A program made the translations under genes and the position numbers. The notes beneath the pieces were generated by a model. That model was not told the DNA's origin. It made no database searches and saw only the letters and a list, made by a program, of their open reading frames with translations. A stretch of DNA of 64,000 bases from Ancylostoma caninum (Eukaryota > Nematoda > Chromadorea > Rhabditida > Ancylostomatidae): positions 992,001 through 1,056,000 of the forward strand of contig JBAJFG010000441.1 in assembly GCA_037903475.1 (NCBI GenBank), given 5' to 3'. Position 1 is the stretch's first letter, and each line of letters starts with the position of its first letter. Shown here piece after piece: positions 35,150 through 47,070 of the stretch.

Positions 35150-37038
35150 TACAAAGTGTGCTAGTGTAAAATGCTGAGGTTTGATAAGTGTCAGCGCTAC
35201 TCAAGCGTTCTGCTAAGCTAAGTTTTGATAAATACACCATTTTCTTCCATTTTCTTTGAGCTAACATGATTCAAAGTCGTATATGCCAGTAAATGTGCAA
35301 GTGAAGATGTTATGTCTTCGTCTGGCACTAGGAATACCCTGCTTTGAGAAAGAAATACGGCACTCGCTGCATCCAATAATGGAGAAGGAACTTTTTTCAT
35401 CCAATCGTTACTGGAAATGAAAATGAAACATCTTGGTAATCCCAATCGAATCATAATTATAAGAATTTACCATGCGATTTCACGTGATTTTTACCGAATG
35501 AGGCTGGCTGTGAAGGGTAGGCATGAGAACACGACAAGAATTCCAGGATTGTAGAGAATTTTTAGAGAATAAATCCAGAGCAAATCCATGTCAATCGTCA
35601 GGAAACATTTTTCTGGGCACTAAGCTAGCGTGGCGAAAAGTCGTTTTTTTTATTTTTATCTCTTTTTTTGTTATTTCATTTTATGTCCTTGTTAAACATT
35701 AGTTGCAACACGAAAATGCTCGTCACTAGTGATTTTTTCTGGGGTTGTGCCCAACAGCTTTGCAGAGCAGTGAGCTTTTTTGTATCTCATAGGTCTAGAC
35801 ACTTGCCAGCGAGTTTGTAATACTTATTTGTCATAGTTCTATAAAATATTTAACGTTAGAACATAATTCCTCTCTGATAAGGACGTAAATCAATTTTTAC
35901 GCGATGACGTACCCCTTCGTCTGGTTGATTTTGTGTGTTATAGCTCGGCCTGCACTGTTCACTCTTTCCGTGCCTTTTCAACATCTACTCCTCACCCCTC
36001 ATGGTCAGCTATCGCCACTGCCTCGCCTCATTACATTTACGGAATGCAAGCTCTGTGGATGTAGTCGGGCACAAAAAATGCAATAAAGCAGTAGCAGCTA
36101 CTGAAAAAGTCTGCTAAAAGGACTGCTTTTCCTTGAGATGACTAATTGCGCAGGTGATACATTCGCAAATACATCAAACGTATAGCATTGGGAGAAATAA
36201 TGAGTGTCTCTGTACTACACTGCCTTTCATAACTATACGACCATCCCATTTTTCTGCAGTACTAAAAGATGCGGCCAAGAAAGACTTCTTCTGTTCGATT
36301 CATCAGATTCAGAGATAAGAATAACGTCTGAACACCAATTTTCAGTGCGGTAGTTTTTCTCTTACCTTTTAATTTTGAATTTATCAATTTCCTCAACGTT
36401 TCATAACTATACGACCACTCGTGAACAGTCCAATTTTTTAAAAAAAATAATCCAGCAATCTATACAACGAGTCTTAAAAGGATAAGAGGAATTTTCGGTG
36501 TCTTTTAATATTGGGACTTCGCAACTGTGATGGAGTCCATCTTTCAAAAGTAGACATGTGCGTCTGACGCTCCAATGACGCGCGCACCTATCATAAACTG
36601 TCCTATAAAGAGACACGAAAGTAATGTACAAATATGTAACTGTAGCGCTACAGTGTTATCTGCTACACAAACAATTATGACTCATTTTCTTGGATTTTCC
36701 ACGAACTAATTTAATTATGCCGGATCACACATTATAGGAATTAAAAATGTCATAAATAAAAAGTTCAGTTTAAATGGAACACTCTCTACATATTTGAACT
36801 CATACATAATCTAGCTCTTTAATGGAATATCTAGTTTATGAGAAGGTCTTCATGGTCCCACAAGAGTTCTTGTTAAGTTAAAGTGCAAACCCAATAATTT
36901 CACGAGATAATTCCTGATAAAGTTCAAACGTCCATCCTGAGTTCATGAGTTTATCCAGAAATTTCAACACTCTCCTCACCTCTTTTCATTCAAAAGAGCT
37001 TCTCATGCATTTTTAGAAACAACTTTATTAGCTCAATA
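35150..37038. other. intergenic DNA, nothing assigned
   Basis: No exon or repeat that I can defend. A 20-bp phrase TTTCATAACTATACGACCA occurs twice (36226 and 36400), possibly a small duplication. Confidence 0.4.
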
Positions 37039-37147
37039 ATCGGGGGTTTTGGTAATTGAATGGTTCCTTTAATGTTAGGAGCTCCAGATATAAGTTTTCC
37101 ACGTTTAAATAATTTAAATTTTTGGTTGTTACCTACAACTATATTTC
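37039..37147 (+). pseudogene. cox1: nuclear copy of mitochondrial cox1 (fragment)
   Basis: Reads [20 protein letters not shown] then [16 protein letters not shown] when TGA is taken as Trp and ATA as Met, the invertebrate mitochondrial code. This is the conserved core of cytochrome oxidase subunit I. The match stops after about 36 codons on the right; the following T-rich 180 bp is not recognisably cox1. A mitochondrial insert in nuclear DNA. Confidence 0.85.
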
Positions 37148-37799
37148 AATTAATGAAACAATTAAGAAAAACTAACACTACAGTTCTCCTATTCTGGATT
37201 TTGTTCTACAAACTGCTCATATATCATCAATCTTGGAGTAGGCTCCATTGCAACGCCGTGTTGATTCTATTAAGGAATAGGGAACGTCCTCCTAAGGTTA
37301 TCCCTGGAATTAGTGTTAAGGCCCTATTTGCATTTTGAAGTCATGTCTGCTGCCGCTGACTCTTCTAGCTCCTAAGTATAAGTCTGAAGCAGAAGCGCTG
37401 CCCCAATAGCATACCACGTCGAGTGCGAAGCCTCCTCCATCTCCCTCACTTGCTGCCATTGTCCTCTTAGTTGCTACTATTCTTTCTGAAATGCTGCTTG
37501 AAGCGGAAAGCTTCAGCAGTATTTGAGGGGAGGATGGCTGCAATTGGAGGGCAGCAACAGTACTACGCGTTCTGCTACAACATCTACCAGAGAATGAGAA
37601 AAGGTGAATGTTGAAATTCTGAGGCCCATTTCCAGGAAAAGCATGCAAATACATGATTGTTTCATTTGGATAGCTATTATTTACTTGTTATGCTCTATTT
37701 GGATGTCTATTATTTACTTGTTTATTATTGTTCTATTCTATTTGTTTTATTTTATTTCAGACTTATATTTTTGCTGTAGTTTTGTCGTCCTGTATAGCG

Positions 37800-38268
37800 T
37801 AATTTATACTAGATGCACGTCGCGCATCAGACGCACTCATATTTTTACGGAGAGTTTTCCTTCAACGCCTCGTGTACATTCTGACTAAAATTACTACGCA
37901 GCCTTGGTGAATAGGGGCGATTTATACTAGGGCGTGCGGTTGAGGTGCGCGCATCTACTCATATGATGAATGAGCCAGTAGCAGCTCTGACGCAGCTCGG
38001 ACGCACTCGTTTACGGACGCGCCGCCAGCATTATTTTCATTGAAGATGTACATGCCACGTTGACCGATCTTCTTGGAAAATCCTTCGCGAATAGATGCAT
38101 GCGTTCGATGCGCGACTGACGCACGCACATAGTGTAAACTCAGCGTAGCCGCGACGCCGCAAAAGCTTGCGTTTCGCCTGCTTCTGAGCAGCCTTATGGC
38201 TGCAACATTGCTTGGCCTTCTTTGTATGAAAGCGCACACATCGAACGCACATCTCTAGTATGAATTTC
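37800..38268. mobile_element. GC-rich MITE-like repeat cluster
   Basis: Inverted ends: GCGATTTATACTAGGGCGTG at about 37917 and CGCACATCTCTAGTATGAAT near 38260. A further arm starts at 37799 (TAATTTATACTAGATGCACG) and is complemented near 38110-38130 (CGCACGCACATAGTGTAAA). The interior is rich in GCGC, ACGCAC and GTGCG words. Similar words recur at 45300-45600 and 45830-46000. Confidence 0.5.
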
Positions 38269-38317
38269 CGCTATCCTCTTCAAATAAAGTCTTTTCCTCC
38301 CTGCAATATTGGCAATT

Positions 38318-38425
38318 CCACATCCAGTCTTTGGAAATTTCCTCTTCTGTCGCAAAAAGTTGTCATCTCACCGACTCGTCTAGGGATTCTGATGACTTGG
38401 TCAAGAGGATAATTTTATTTACAAT
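38318..38425. repeat. dispersed block, copy 1 (with 43648-43760)
   Basis: Shares CCACATCCA, GCAAAAAGTTGTCATCTCA and ATTCTGATG with 43648-43760 over about 110 bp. On the minus strand both copies can be read with the phrase EMTTFC, so a duplicated exon is possible. Confidence 0.5.
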
Positions 38426-40301
38426 TGAATTTCTGGAGAGATGCTAGTTTTCTTGTGAGAAACTCGAGTGTAAATGCGATTTCGTTTTTAAGGGAGAAAG
38501 ACGCACGTTGCATTTCAGAGTCCAGCGTTATTTGTCCCCTTCTTCTAGTCGACCACGAAGTTATCTCCAAACTCTGTTGAGCTAAGACGACTTGGGAGAA
38601 GGATCAGAGCATGACATCAGAAGAAACAGCTGATGACCCTCTACATAACCTCACGCTACCCTGAGTATCTCAATGAGGCATACGACTACTAACCGCGGTC
38701 AGCATCTTTCAGAGCCTCACAAGAGAGAAGTAAGCCTCTCCATAATAGAAAGTTTCATACCACACGCTATTCAGCGTTAGTTAGTTGCGTGGAGTCAGTT
38801 GGATAGTTAGCATGGAGCTAGGTAGACGTGGAACAGGTAAGCTATTTGGCAGAATCTACCAAATCCTTGCGTAGAAGGGTTATTTCATGTGCTGAGTGCG
38901 CTGATCACCATTACTGTGTGCTTTTTGCACGGATATGGTAGTCGTGATTCGTACATGAACTGTGGGACTGTACAGTAACTAAGTTTTTATGGAGTTACTG
39001 CGGGACTTCTTTAAGAAACTGGAGGATCATGCAAAATTTGCCAAGAAATTATCAAATCAAACAAGAAAGTTCGCCTAGTAAAGCTGTTGAGACTTGATGT
39101 CTCAATATCCACGTGAAAATTCTTATTTAGAAAGAAATTATCGGTTATAGGCAAATTCGTGTTGATTTTCGTGATTACCATATTAAGTACATGGGGGTGG
39201 AGCGCTATACCTGGAAGGTGGGTGCAGCCGAGCTCTAAGACTGGTCAGTTCATCTAATCGGCCAATTGCAAGGCCCATTAGCACCGCCCACACCGGCTGT
39301 GACGCTCCATGCCCTGAGTGCATTGCTAGCCCCCCCTATGCTAAGTTTCGGAATACTTTGTGAGTTACCGTATGCTACCGCACACTTACCGTAGTTCTAA
39401 AAAATGTTGCTACTGTACAAGTTTAACACGACAGCCATGTGTAGCACTAAGAGTAGCCTCACTATGTGGTGTTCCAGCGAAAATTTTTATTTTTAGATTT
39501 TGAGGCGGGAAAAGTAGAGTAGTACTTTCACCAGAGAAATCCATATAGTTTTGAAAAGTAATAGCAAAAGGAAACCCATTCCAAACCTGGCTGGTATCTC
39601 TATCTGCAAATTTAAGGATCAGAGGCTCGTAAAAAAGTAAGTAAGTAAACAAATAAACAAATGAATGAACGTGCAGTGGCTGTGAGTCATATTTGAAGGT
39701 CATAAGCTTATAAATGCATCACTAGTTTGCACAGCGTAATTGAGATTTGAGTCAACAGACTCCTGAGTTCTAACGTTTTCGCGTCGAGTAAAGCCCTTAT
39801 CCCGCAACTGCACCAATTCGCCAAATGCCTAGAATTTTCCAGAACGATGCTTTTTCGTTTCACATGAAAACCGGCTGGAAGCTATATTTAGACGTCAAGA
39901 GACCTCTCGAAAAAATCGCTGCACGCGTTTCGCTGGCTAGCTGGAGTCAGTGAATTTCACGGTTGACATCCGAATGTGAGCAATCCCTCGACGTTGGCTG
40001 TTTGGTCCTTGCAACGCTTGCAACCACGTCAGTGGCGTGATCAAAATCCACATTTGGCCTCTGGCTCGCTTTCTCCAGCTGAACTTTGAGCAGGCGACGA
40101 CCAGAGACCAGCTAGGCTGTCAAACTGGGACATGACATGGCAGAGCACCTTCGTTACGTATTCTGGTACTTAATTAGCGCTGACTAATATTGAAGGATTA
40201 GCGTAACAAATGAGCGCTTGCCGCGCCAATGGTCGGCGACATGATGAGGCTGGAGACGAGAAACGATCAAAGCTACAGATGCAAAAAATGCTCACCGCTG
40301 G
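38426..40301. other. unassigned DNA
   Basis: No credible exon found. A GC-balanced patch at 39900-40260 lacks a sustained open frame on either strand. Confidence 0.35.
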
Positions 40302-40586
40302 CTAGGATTTGTGGAATTTCAACGAACGTGGAGTCCAGTGGCTAACAAAGTAAGGATTCCTGATGCCGTGGAGTTTCAAAATGGGTTGTTCTAATAAGTG
40401 ATGTATAGGCCCTTGATCCATTCTCGGTTTTTGCTGGACTCCATTTTCAGAAAAATCGTGAATATCACCTTCAGGACAAGGTTCGTCAAAGGTTGCATCC
40501 ACAGCCTCTGACTTACTGTGCATGTGTTCGCTCAATATTTGCATGTGGGGTTTATTTGGGTTGCTGTTCACCAGTTTGCTATTCAT
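40302..40586 (-). CDS. candidate 94-aa hydrophilic protein or terminal exon
   Basis: Minus-strand frame from ATG 40586 to TAG. Two possible acceptors (GCAGGCAG and GCAGTAG) lie 4-7 bases upstream. It reads MNSKLVNSNPNKPHMQILSE, then EAVDATFDEPCPEGDIHDFS and ends TPRSLKFHKS. Composition is balanced with E, D, K and S and does not look like translated AT-rich noise. The adjacent minus frame 40767-40579 (CFGSSVQVYTSLFHLHHLYR) may be a neighbouring exon but no splice pair fits. No domain recognised. Confidence 0.33.
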   Translation of the reverse strand: MNSKLVNSNPNKPHMQILSEHMHSKSEAVDATFDEPCPEGDIHDFSENGVQQKPRMDQGPIHHLLEQPILKLHGIRNPYFVSHWTPRSLKFHKS

Positions 40587-40769
40587 TTTCTACTGCCTGC
40601 ACACTTTTACACTTGTATGACAGGTGGTAGTGCAATTGTCCCACTTCAATGTACATAAAGGTTCGATACGTAAACGCCTCATTTAGCCTGCGATACAAAT
40701 GATGCAAGTGAAATAGTGAAGTATAAACTTGCACTGAACTTCCAAAACACTCCTTCACATTCATCACTT

Positions 40770-43647
40770 TCTTTGTTACCCTGATACTGAGAGGTAGCGT
40801 TGTGCCCTTGGCACAGTGTGGTGAAAATAAATAAATAGATAAGAATGATCATAACTCCTTCTACAGTGGAGTTTAGCAGAAAAGAGTAGCGGATTCAAGG
40901 ACGTCGTCTTTGTCTTCACATTATGACATGAATTTCTTTTCCAAATGCAGCTGACGGTGGGTATCCTTATCCTTGTAAGGTGCGAATTGGAGCTCATCAT
41001 GCCCTTTGATTTCACAATATTTGATGCTTTTCTAAATCCATTTTGATTTTGTCGAATGCGTTCCTACTACAGGAAGCATTAGATGCCCGATGCTTGCTTG
41101 CGATAACTCATTTTCTAAACGACATTTTTGCGCAGAATGTGCATGGTGCAAAAATATTGAAAGTATGCATAAACTTACGAGTCATTTAGGGTTTATTCCA
41201 TTTCTTACGAAGGTCTTACCTGTCTATACCAAATATGGCAGCAAAATTCGCACGAAGAACTCAACGGAAAACATTTAGGGAAAGATTTATGTCTTGTCAC
41301 TTCTGAGTATGTGTTCTCTGAGTCGTACGTATTTCTGGTGCAGCAATTTTTACCATTGCAAGGGCCTTCTTTTACAGTAACTCAGAAAAACGCAAGTTAT
41401 TCCTTTTATTTTCTATTCTTCCTTTGTATTTTGTTGATTTCTTTGCCACATCTCCATCGTATACCAATAATTTCCAGCATGGTAAGTGATTAGAAAAAGG
41501 AAATGAGAGCGAACTGTGTTAACCAGGATAGCTATGGGGATCTTCCTCGCTTTTATATGTACATAGTAACTGGATAGGATAGGGCCCACTTCGAAATTCA
41601 AAACCCGAAATCTGCACCTGTCTAGGCAATTTACTATTTAAATGAAATGCGTTCTATTCGCTCGTCGATGCCTTTTGTCCCAGTGTCGTTCTTCTTTGAG
41701 ATTAATTAAATCCGACGATATGAGAGGCTTCTATTAAAATTTCATGCCTAGAAGAATTTCGATCGTTGATGTTCATGAGGCCGAGGGCAAAAATAGTTAC
41801 TTGGCTCCCTTGTGTTCAAGTTTTTCCTTCCATAAGTTCACCTTGCTCTAGTGCATTTAATAAAAAAAAGCTTTTGTATTCCATCATGGAGTTTGAGGAC
41901 AAAGACATTCTCACAGGGAGAAAAGTTAAATTTTTCGGAGTTAGGTTTTTTGGAGACATGATTTTCAGTTTCAACTACATATTAATGCATGTTTAAGAGT
42001 TTAAGAGTTTATTACGGTATCAATTCATATTTGAATGCCGTATCATAGCCTTATCAAGTTCTTCATCCGACAGTGCATGTACTCTGCCTCTATTGAACTT
42101 CCTTTTTGAATAAAATGGCGCTGTATATGTCCCTCATGAGTTGCTTTCCTCCGATTTGCTTTTTTGAACCTACATATTGATGGCCACTCCCTTTCTCGTG
42201 CTTTTCCAGATTTCTGGATGCTCTATCTTCTTCCTCTGCTCCGAAATTTCCATGGAAATTCCAGCATAGTTTTTTTTAGATCACATGGAACTGGAAGTAT
42301 TGTTGCGTTGGCATCTGAGAAAACAGTTGAGATCAAACAGTTGAGGCTTAATAGTCCCAGACTGAGTCATGCAATAAAAAAAGGTCTGACCGGTCAGCTG
42401 AGTGGTCGTCAATGGGTTAATGCTCCTCAGCATCACTATATGCAGTGAAAGGATGTAATATATCGTTAGGGAAAACTGGGCGGTACTGCTTCTACACGAC
42501 TGGTATATCTAAGTGTCTTTTTCGGCTCTCCAGTGCCTGTCCTCATACAGTTACCCTAACACCCCTTCCTAGGGAAATCGAGCTTGAACAGAACAAGAGT
42601 CTGGGGGGGGGGGAGTTGTTGGAAGTCACCAATCGTCGGACAGCAGTACCGCCCACTTTTTCGTCATTGTGCACCACACTGCAGTGAATTTGTCCTACAC
42701 AGATTTATGAATGATTATGTGAGAAGAATTTAGCACAAATGAATGTGGTGAAACATATAGTGAGGGAGTAGTGAGTAGATGCCTGGATAAATTAGTTTAC
42801 GAGTGTTTGATGGCAGTCGAAGGAGTCATTTGTTGTCGTGCCGCTCTCCTTTTTGTGTAAGCAAACATTGTAAGACATGAAAATTTAGCAGAATATGCCA
42901 CGCCTCCGAACGTTCTAGACTTCCACTTTTCCTCCATTCCACCTCATTCTTCCACGGTTTATTTTGGTTTCCGGGCTGCAGAGGAATTTCCTTGACTCCT
43001 TCACTCCCATCACTCCACCCCCTCTCCCCAGTTCGCAGCATCAGTTAAGGGTACACTTAAAAGTTGTTGCCTTCATCCAGAAACTGCACCTTTTCCCTTT
43101 TTCTTTGCCATTTTCATGGACGCCAGCATTCCATTCAACGTTCAATTCTCCTTCTTATAAGGTTTTACTTCCACAATTGCCTGATTTTTGATGTTTTGCT
43201 GTGGACAGCTGTTTCCTCAGTGCTGCAAAGCGCCCTTAATCCACTCCTGGATAAGTTTTTCATAGTTTCCCAGCACAGCAGTGCACTTGGAAACGGCGGT
43301 GGACTTGGAGACGCTGCAAAATTGCAGTAACAACAACGTGGAAACGGTATGAAACTGCAATAAACAACGTCCTCGTAATTGGTTTGCATGTTTTTCCAGG
43401 AGGAGTGCCGAGAATCACAAGTACGCAGCCATCATTAGTCTGATTGGTGGCCTGGTTCTCAGAAATATGACCTTTGTATAATTTGGTGCTGGTATCAAAT
43501 ATAGGCTGAGCTTTCTTTGCAGAATATGCTAAACAATAAATACTGATGCGCAGGATTAAACGAGTAGTTCAAGAATGCCACATCTGTGATCGCTAGCTTC
43601 CCTGGCAGGAAACGTTTTTATTCATCTACATCAGCTGTAGCTATTCC
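40770..43647. other. intergenic DNA, nothing firm
   Basis: A G tract at 42603-42612. Competing frames on both strands at 42826-43190 prevent a call. Confidence 0.35.
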
Positions 43648-43760
43648 ACATCCACTTCGGGAATACTTTTTCCTGGATGCAAAAAGTTGTCATCTCAACA
43701 TCTCGTTTAGAAATTCTGATGGCTTCCTCAAAAAGGACAATTTCATTTGCTATCGAGTCC
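43648..43760. repeat. dispersed block, copy 2 (with 38318-38425)
   Basis: See copy 1 for the shared words. Here the minus strand stays open for about 42 codons (DSIANEIVLFEEAIRISKRD, then VEMTTFCIQEKVFPKW); copy 1 carries stops and frameshifts. This copy is therefore closer to an intact exon. Confidence 0.45.
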
Positions 43761-43809
43761 TACCTTCATTTCTCCACGCATTCAGCTTCAATTCAGGTTC
43801 TTAGCGGCT

Positions 43810-43995
43810 TTAGAATGCTCATGTGCTGTATAGAACGAGAGGCATCAGTCAGGTCAGCACTTCATCCTTCCAGGAAGCACCAATTTGCGGGGCCCACATC
43901 AATTCAAAGGGCTTGATAGGTTCTGGGCGGGGATCGAACAATCGACCATTCTCGTGGAAGGAGCGCCTATTGCCACTGAGCTACACAAGCGCAAA
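43810..43995 (-). repeat. tRNA-derived SINE-like copy
   Basis: Minus strand: GCGCTTGTGTAGCTCAGTGG (A box TAGCTCAGTGG), then TTGTTCGATCCCC (B box), a spacing like a tRNA head. The tail GTGCTTCCTGGAAGGATGAA and GTGCTGACCTGACTGATGCC region is shared with the collagen-intron copy at 17900-18165. Confidence 0.6.
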
Positions 43996-46599
43996 GAAAA
44001 GCACCTAAAACAGAAGGATTGACAGCATTATTACTTGGATCTATAATCGATCGGACGCAGTTTAGTTGAGTTCCTAGTTCACCTGGTAGTTCTTCGAACA
44101 GAAGTTCAACCTCAGATCAACTTAGTAGTTCGTGTTCGCCTATCTTTGGCCATGAAGGGCAATTGAATTGACCCGGCTTCTGCCATGAAAGGCTCATGTC
44201 AACTCTCAAAATCCTGGATTCCGAGTTAGATGTCAGTTTTTATAAACGTTTGGCTACTACATATGCCTGCTTACTTACTTTGACGATCCTTTTTGGCTAG
44301 CGATCTTCTCGAACGGGACGAGAACTCTACATACTGCAGGATTTCTCACAATCTGCATCCAACGTGCTAGACCTCGCCATCCAGAAAATTTTGTAAACGG
44401 GTCGGCTCACCGTGTAGACAGCCTCTCGTCTTGGTTCTCGGAAACCACTCTGTGGCTTCTAAAGCAGCTGACTATCACAAACTATCAGACTATCACAAAT
44501 GTCAAACGAAAACGAGTAATAATGACTAAATAATAATGGATGAAACTAAGCACAAAATTCCTTTCTTGTGTGTTTTTCCTTGATTTTCTTTATTTATCAT
44601 TATCACCTATGGAGAAACATGGACTGCAATCTTGGTTGCAGCTGGTGGTCATTTGCACAAGCTTGCATAACAATCGAGTGGCAGGACCCACAAACGTCAA
44701 GGAGTGCACACACAGACGTGCACAGGAAGCATGCAATTTTACGGATTTCTCGAGTGTTCCCCGCTATTTCGCTATTAGATATGGGTTATGGTCCACCGAA
44801 ACCTGAAATTAGGCAAGTTCTCAAGGACGAGGTTTCAGGCCCGTGCTGCCTTCAATGCTCTCCCTGGAAGTCGGTTTCATAGCCAAAGAATCTATTTAAA
44901 GAAATATTAGATATTCTTATTTCCCTTAGGGTTAATTGAGCGCGGTCAAAACATAAAACAACTTGTTTTTCGGCTTTCACAATGCTATTATCTACTTATT
45001 CCCGGTAAATAAGGCTTCTGGCGAGAATGCACTTGGTTATTTTTTTAATGTTTGTGCCTCATTCCACTGTTTACACATTAGAGTACGGATTACGAGTTTC
45101 TACTCGGTAGAGTAGCATTTATGAGGTTGTACGGTGACGCTACATATTGACTTCCTTTTTGTTCTATTCCTGATTTTTCAACAGCCTGAGAGTTCCTTTT
45201 TCCGACAGCCATGTTTTCTTTGAAACAAAGGCGTCAACTATTGAAATACTTTGGTGAAAATCCAACTCGAAAGCATTGAAGAACGCGAAATTGGGCTGAA
45301 TTGAACGAGATGCGTGCGTGCGTTCGTTTTGCGCAAGTTCCAAAAGATGCGCTGAGACACCGGCTACAGCTTGTAGATCACCAGAGAAAGTACATGCGCT
45401 CCACATATATATGTAGGATGCGTGCGTGCGTCAAATGATCGCATTTGTTTCCTGGATTTGCCTCACTCCGAGTGACGCGGATTGATTATATGTACAGATA
45501 TCGGCTACGATGCCCACGAATACACGTCAATCAAACGCCAGCGTGTGCTATGCGTCTGCTCTGCGTCCGCTGTGCGTCAGGGCTGCTTGTTCTATGCGCA
45601 TCTGTCTGTGCTTCGTCTTGAACAGTGGCGGGCGCAGTGAGAGAGGCGTGTTGTTTTTCGGATTTTTATTTTCATTTGTTTATCCGTGTTCACCACTATA
45701 ACTAATATTTTTTTCGACTTTATTTTTCTGTCTGGGTGCCCGAAGTAGCGAAAACACACGTTTTTTTTGCTACTCTGCCTCCTTCCCTTCTCCATCCACT
45801 GGGCATTTCTGTGTTAGCAATTAGTCTCACTGCGTGCGTGCGTCTAACACAGGCACGAATGTCTATTTTGCTGCTTAGAATCCGCAAATGATGTCGCTAT
45901 GGAATTTGCTATAGGATATTTTTGGTTGACTGTAAAATCTCATCCACAAGACTTCCATCTGATGTCACTAGCAAGAATTTCGTACGCACGCACGTTTTCA
46001 TCGCAATCCATCTAAGCCTGACCTAAAAACAGCAACGCTCTAAGGAACCTGGCCAGATTTTGTTCATTGACAATTCCATAATATAAAAAATTGCTTACGG
46101 TGAGCTCATACTACACACAATAGTTGTTTGTTCATTTCGGCATATTTCGGGACGAACGGTTTTGAAAAGCTTCTACTTGGAAGTCGCTTACTTGAAAGCA
46201 GAAAAGTAAGGGTAGAAAAGTTAAGAATCCAAAGCATCGAAAGAGGTAATTTGATATACGAAACTAGGTTGGACACGAAGAATACTCAAACAAATGCTGT
46301 TGCTTTGGGAGGGGGTTTATTTCGTAGCTGGACAACAACCCTGGGAGCACTTCCCTAAGCGTCCCGTAAAATGGTTGCTGCAGAGCCGGCAAATCGGTCC
46401 CTTGTGTTTTTTTTGTTTCAAAAAAAAATGCTAGAAGCTAGGAACTGCTATGGCCAAATCCTTTTGTTCAATAGGTTACCCATCAAGAATGACGACTCAT
46501 GTCGTAAATCCTCCATTTTCTCTTTTCTCAGTATCCAAGTAGAAGTAACTGATCCTGCTGTACCTGGAAGAAAATGAAGAAGATCCGTTCGTGGAGAGC
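43996..46599. other. unassigned DNA with GC-rich repeat words
   Basis: GCGTGCGTGCG runs at 45312, 45418 and 45832 belong to the same vocabulary as the cluster at 37800-38268. No exon called. Confidence 0.35.
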
Positions 46600-47070
46600 G
46601 AGAAAGTAGGGATTGTAGAGCTGTGCAGAAAGGGTCTACTCGTGGAGTAATGGAATAATCAAAAATGACCGAATAACGGATAACGGCTGGAGCTCCAGGT
46701 ACGGGATACCACCCACCAAGACAGCAAAAAAACTCCGGTCATTTTTTTTCTGGCTAACGACAAACAGCCTGGACTAGCTTCTGCTGCCCTGCTTCAAGAA
46801 TCTGAACCACTGACGAAAACTGGCGGCAGAGGCGAGATTACACATCGCAAATGCTTTTCCTATAAATAAGAAATCTTCTGGAGAAAAGGCAAATAAAAAA
46901 ATTCTGGCTCATCTGGGTCATTATAAGGTGGTAAAAACCCCGGATAAATCCAGACCATTTTCCGGAGATCAAAACCTGGATAACCACCCGCATAACGAAT
47001 AGGCCAAAATCTACGAATGAAGGCTAAACGGATAGCCAGATAAGTATAATATAATCCAGTCATCCTTGTT
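46600..47070. mobile_element. decayed hAT element related to the 11236-12389 copy
   Basis: AAAAATGACCGAATAACGGATAACGG-like sequence near 46660 and, at 47025-47066, GGCTAAACGGATAGCCAGATAA then ATCCAGTCATCCTTG match the two subterminal regions and the right end (ATCCGCTCATCCCTG) of the intact copy. Left boundary uncertain. No target duplication seen. Confidence 0.5.

Noticed and set aside
37316..37654. 112-codon minus-strand frame next to the cox1 insert
   Set aside because: Both strands are open over parts of this GC-richer patch and no splice pair or motif favours it.
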